The notes beneath the pieces were generated by a model that did no database searches, had not been told where the DNA came from, and saw only the letters and a program-made list of their open reading frames with translations. From the NCBI GenBank assembly GCA_947568835.1, contig OX387603.1, positions 12,176,651 through 12,240,650 on the forward strand: a stretch of 64,000 bases of DNA. Direction: 5' to 3'. A program made the position numbers and the translations under genes. Shown here in pieces: positions 48,727 through 64,000 of this stretch. The first letter of the stretch is position 1. Each line of letters opens with the position of its first letter. This DNA comes from Protonemura montana (lineage: Eukaryota > Arthropoda > Insecta > Plecoptera > Nemouridae).

Positions 48727-49411
48727 ACGATTCGAGGAGGGCTCGTAAGCAATTGGACTCGCTGTGTGACCTGATTTGGTCAAGAACACTCACATCTAAC
48801 AAATGCTAACATAGTTAAAATGAATCTAATTTAACATCCGCAATTAAAGTACGAGAATTTGCAGTTGTTTAGCATCTGCATGCCTGGAAAACATTTGGTC
48901 TGTGATAGCAGCCGTGGACGCCATTGCTGTTATCACCTCGACCCACTTCGAAAACCGGTCAGCCAATAAGAGCCGCGCTTCAGTCGATCGAAAGTACGAG
49001 GTGGGGTCGATCGAGCACGTGTTGTGACGTCACTTGAACAGCGATGCAGTAGGTTTCAGACGATACTCTTCTGTCGGCTACTCGCCTGGTATACAGAGAC
49101 AAATTTTCGCCTCGTTCTAGACGATTATTTCAGTTGAAACTTGTCATGGTTGGATTAACCGTACGTATAGGCAGTCCCGTGGCACTCACTCGTACCACGA
49201 GTTGCTTCAAAGTTTTCACAGGCAAACTAAATTTCTTGACCTCATTCGTTCCCAGCTACTTGACACAATTTTATGAACTATAGCTTTGAATTTTAGGCAT
49301 AGGCAACGCCTCAAAATAGGACCGAACGGGAGATAAAAATATGTGATATTCTGACTTTTGTTGCAAACCTTTACAAGATACGATATTTTCTTCGTTGTAG
49401 TGTGATCTTAC
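48727..49411. other. Intergenic, no gene seen
   Basis: There is a perfect 10 bp palindrome GTGACGTCAC at 49024-49033, matching the CRE core, with GAGCACGTG (E-box core) 8 bp before it. The segment around it (48900-49150) is GC-richer than its surroundings. No coding exon was found beside it. Confidence 0.3.
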
Positions 49412-49817
49412 AGATTGATTAATTGATTAGTGACGTTTAACGACGCACTGTTTTGACAACGGACAATGTGGCACTGGTCTTATAGTGCCAGTAAATAAGT
49501 GAGTGATGATGAGAATGATGATTTACCTTCATAATTAAGACCGGGAACAGTAGACCACGTGCACCGGGAAACCCGGTGCACGTGATCTACTCCTGTCGAC
49601 GAGCACCAATGGGACCACTGGCTTAACGTCCCCTCCGCAATTGAACAATTGACAGTAATTGAAAATATTAAGGACGGTACAACTCGAACCACAGGATTCC
49701 TCCACAAATCCATGCTGTCGAGAGGTTGATAAGCAAGGCGAGTTTAGTTGCTGAACTAACTTTCAACCATCTCACCTCTCTCCCGAACAGAACTTATCAT
49801 GTGTATAACGGTCACCC
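49412..49817 (-). mobile_element. 5S-derived SINE without the head, internally rearranged (copy I)
   Basis: Minus-strand copy. It lacks the 5S head, beginning at GGGTGACC near 49817, but has the rest of the body, the TTAAGCCAGTGGTCCC core and the tail ending AACAGTGCGTCGTTAAAC followed by CAATCAATTAATC. It carries a 43 bp non-family insertion in front of the core (about 49633-49675). A perfect 13 bp inverted repeat CACGTGCACCGGG with a 3 nt loop lies at 49556-49584, extending to 18 of 19 positions. Confidence 0.75.
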
Positions 49818-50446
49818 ATTTTTTAGAAGTCAAATCCAAAATCTGACAACAAATCTGAAATGATTTAAAGCATAGATTTAAATTGCAAATGGGTTTGGAT
49901 TGTTTCGCTCGCTACGCTCATCAAACACATACCATTTCAATGTTTTAATGTCCAAGTCGATACGGGAAAAATAACTCCAATAACTACAATTTAAAGGTCA
50001 AATTAAGTTGCAGGAGACATTTTGCATTACATGCATGCTCCCTTATGATATTAGCAATCAGAGGCGCCGGAGCAGCGATCATATTTCAGAGATCAGCCAG
50101 ATCAGTGAACTCCAGTCTGCTAGAGCCTCTCTTGCAGTCCTGGAACATCAAACACGGAGAGATTTTTCTGCTTTTTTAACTGCCGAGTTAAATTTTAACC
50201 AGTGGACTTATTTCCCGGCGACCAGCACTACAGCGAAATGAGTAATTCGGCTCTGGATGGGCGCGGAGTTTCGTGTCTGCAAGATAGCCGTCAAAAACAA
50301 GGTGTGAGCTTACCGATTCTTTTGAAATAAGGAACCTGGACCAATACTTTGTTCGCTGCCAGCAAAAATTAAAAATTGATATCGTTGCGTGAAGCGAAAC
50401 AAGCACCCTGTTACGGAATGTCCTGCACAGAGGCGACGGCGAATGT

Positions 50447-50495
50447 TATTTCCAGGGGGATGCAAGCGACCCCCTCCGGACGCCCATGGCCTGAG
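50447..50495 (-). repeat. GGGCGTCCGnAGG repeat, copy 3, truncated
   Basis: On the minus strand: CAGGCCATGGGCGTCCGG, AGGGGGTCGCTTGCATCC and then CCCTGGAAATAAC. The G tract is only five to six bases long here. Confidence 0.5.
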
Positions 50496-50970
50496 GGATA
50501 TATTATCTTGCATTTTTTTTATGCATCACAGATTGCCTATCCCCGGCGACTAAGGTCGAATTCAGTGACTCTATTCATGTCATAAAATATGCGGTCAAAA
50601 TGACAGAGCTACACACGATTCTTGCCTGGGACCCCAGGAACATCCAGTTAAGGGTTATCCCTGATGGCCTTCCTGATGACCAGGAATGTGCAACTATTTT
50701 GTAACCCTATTTCATGACTCAAAATCTTCACATTTTGAACAATGTGCCTCGTACATGATTATACCATAGGATTTACATATTACAAACTTTCAAGGTATCA
50801 GGATTCAAAGATAAAGACAGGGTTTACGGAAATTACCTTCGAATAGATGATTACTTAATTTATCCCGAATTAGATGATTTCTGGGTAATTTCAGGTCTAA
50901 ACAGAAGACACGTTCCTCTTACCCTCGATGAAAATAAAAGCCAACTACGTTTTGATAGAATGTGCACATC

Positions 50971-50976
50971 TTTATT
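50971..50976 (-). terminator. Candidate polyadenylation signal of the FAM193 gene
   Basis: AATAAA on the minus strand, about 510 bp after the FAM193 stop codon, in an AAAATAAAGATG context. It is the nearest clear signal and would give a 3' untranslated region of about 0.5 kb. Confidence 0.4.
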
Positions 50977-51487
50977 TTTAGAAAATCAGTTTTCCAATTT
51001 AAGTTATTGGCAGCATCATCTTTTTTACTTCTATGTATTAATAGTTGCTTGAAGCGTTGACCTTGAGAAGCGTTCGCCCTACGCGCGCAAACGTTCGTTT
51101 GGAAGCACCTTTGTGCGAACGGCAGCAAGCGCGAACCATACGTTCCGTGTACGTTCTGCACGCGCCTAAGGCGGGTGCAATAATGGCAGTACTAATCAAC
51201 GAGAACTATCGGCTCGTTCACACGTTTTAATCGTACACGTTACAAAAAAAAAAGGATAGAGATCATTGTTGAATGTCTCAGTATCGTGCTGCTTCATCGT
51301 AATCACCGGTTCATTAAATCTACGTTTCTACGCAATTTTCCGAAAAGAAACCGTCTAAAAGTAAAATAAATCCAAACAAAAGATCTCGCAAATATTGCCT
51401 TGTTTATAGTGTCATTCGCCATCTTGTAAACATTTTCTTTAGTTTCCACCGTTCCAGTAGTAAAAAACGGGCATGAAACTCATCAGC

Positions 51488-63653
<12,166 letters not shown>

Positions 63654-64000
63654 CTGCAGGGAAAAATGAGAAAACTTACTATTATTATCACAATGCCAAA
63701 TATACGTCTATTATGTGAAATATCAATTACAGGCATTAATCAATTAAATAAGATAAGCAAACTGTTAAACCTGCTAATGGAGCATTAAAGCCAACGTGGA
63801 AAAAAACAAACGGCTGAACATGTATGGATGACTAAAATATATTAGAGTTGCTGTTCTACAGGGAATAGACATTGCAGGTGAATAGCAAGTAGCTGAATCA
63901 AGTTAGTAAAAAATCACCAATGTGGCAAGCAGCCAATGAAGAACAATATAACCACTACTAGCTAAATCAAGAACATCAACTAACCTTTGTTTAAGTCGAT
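63654..64000. other. FAM193 intron at the right edge
   Basis: Upstream intron sequence of the FAM193 gene (acceptor TTTTCCCTGCAG at 63654). No further exon is visible before the window ends. Confidence 0.5.

Noticed and set aside
51045-51230. Short plus-strand frame in a CGTTCG-rich patch
   Set aside because: It lies in the probable FAM193 3' untranslated region and has no family similarity.

Overview
This is a 64 kb stretch of an AT-rich arthropod nuclear genome, most likely an insect. The evidence is spliced genes with canonical GT-AG introns, a chemoreceptor of the insect gustatory receptor superfamily, a CYP4-clan P450, a FAM193-type gene, and many degraded transposons and a 5S rRNA-derived SINE family. 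The species cannot be named from the sequence. No viral sequence, bacterial operon, CRISPR array, rRNA gene or convincing tRNA gene was seen.

Three cellular genes can be assembled exon by exon, all on the minus strand. (1) 18543-20553: a complete gustatory receptor in three exons, 426 aa, with the C-terminal TYhhhhhQF signature. (2) 35664-41426: a complete eight-exon cytochrome P450 of the CYP4 clan, 526 aa, with WxxxR, AGLETT, ExxR and [10 protein letters not shown] motifs. One exon junction (exon 3/4) needs a second look. (3) 51488-63653: the 3' eleven exons of a FAM193A/B-like gene (1009 aa visible), ending in the conserved FAM193 C-terminal domain. Its 5' end lies beyond the right edge.

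Region 1-18.5 kb is gene-poor: diverged tandem repeats (5.3-6.0 kb), a palindromic MITE (10.8 kb), SINE copies and an unclassified interspersed repeat. Region 20.6-35.6 kb is also gene-poor, with SINE fragments, a possible pogo/Tigger remnant (27.2 kb), GC-rich patches (25.8-26.9 and 29.4-29.6 kb) and strong stem-loops (28.8 and 33.3 kb). The gap between the P450 and FAM193 genes (41.5-51.4 kb) is a mobile-element cluster: a 665 bp MITE with GAGCTC palindromes, a decayed hAT/ZMYM1-like ORF, a spliced but frameshifted Mutator-like transposase gene carrying an in-frame 66 bp minisatellite with alternating unit types, G/C-tract repeats and two SINEs.

The most notable observations are the 5S-derived SINE family (ten copies or fragments, one a head-to-tail double head and one with a 19 bp inverted duplication); the six-unit, alternating A/B 66 bp array inside the Mutator-like ORF; a Pro-Cys-Lys repeat in FAM193; a phase-compatible candidate alternative first exon in the largest FAM193 intron; and a nested perfect hairpin in another FAM193 intron. 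No coordinated multi-gene system is evident; the three genes look functionally unrelated.
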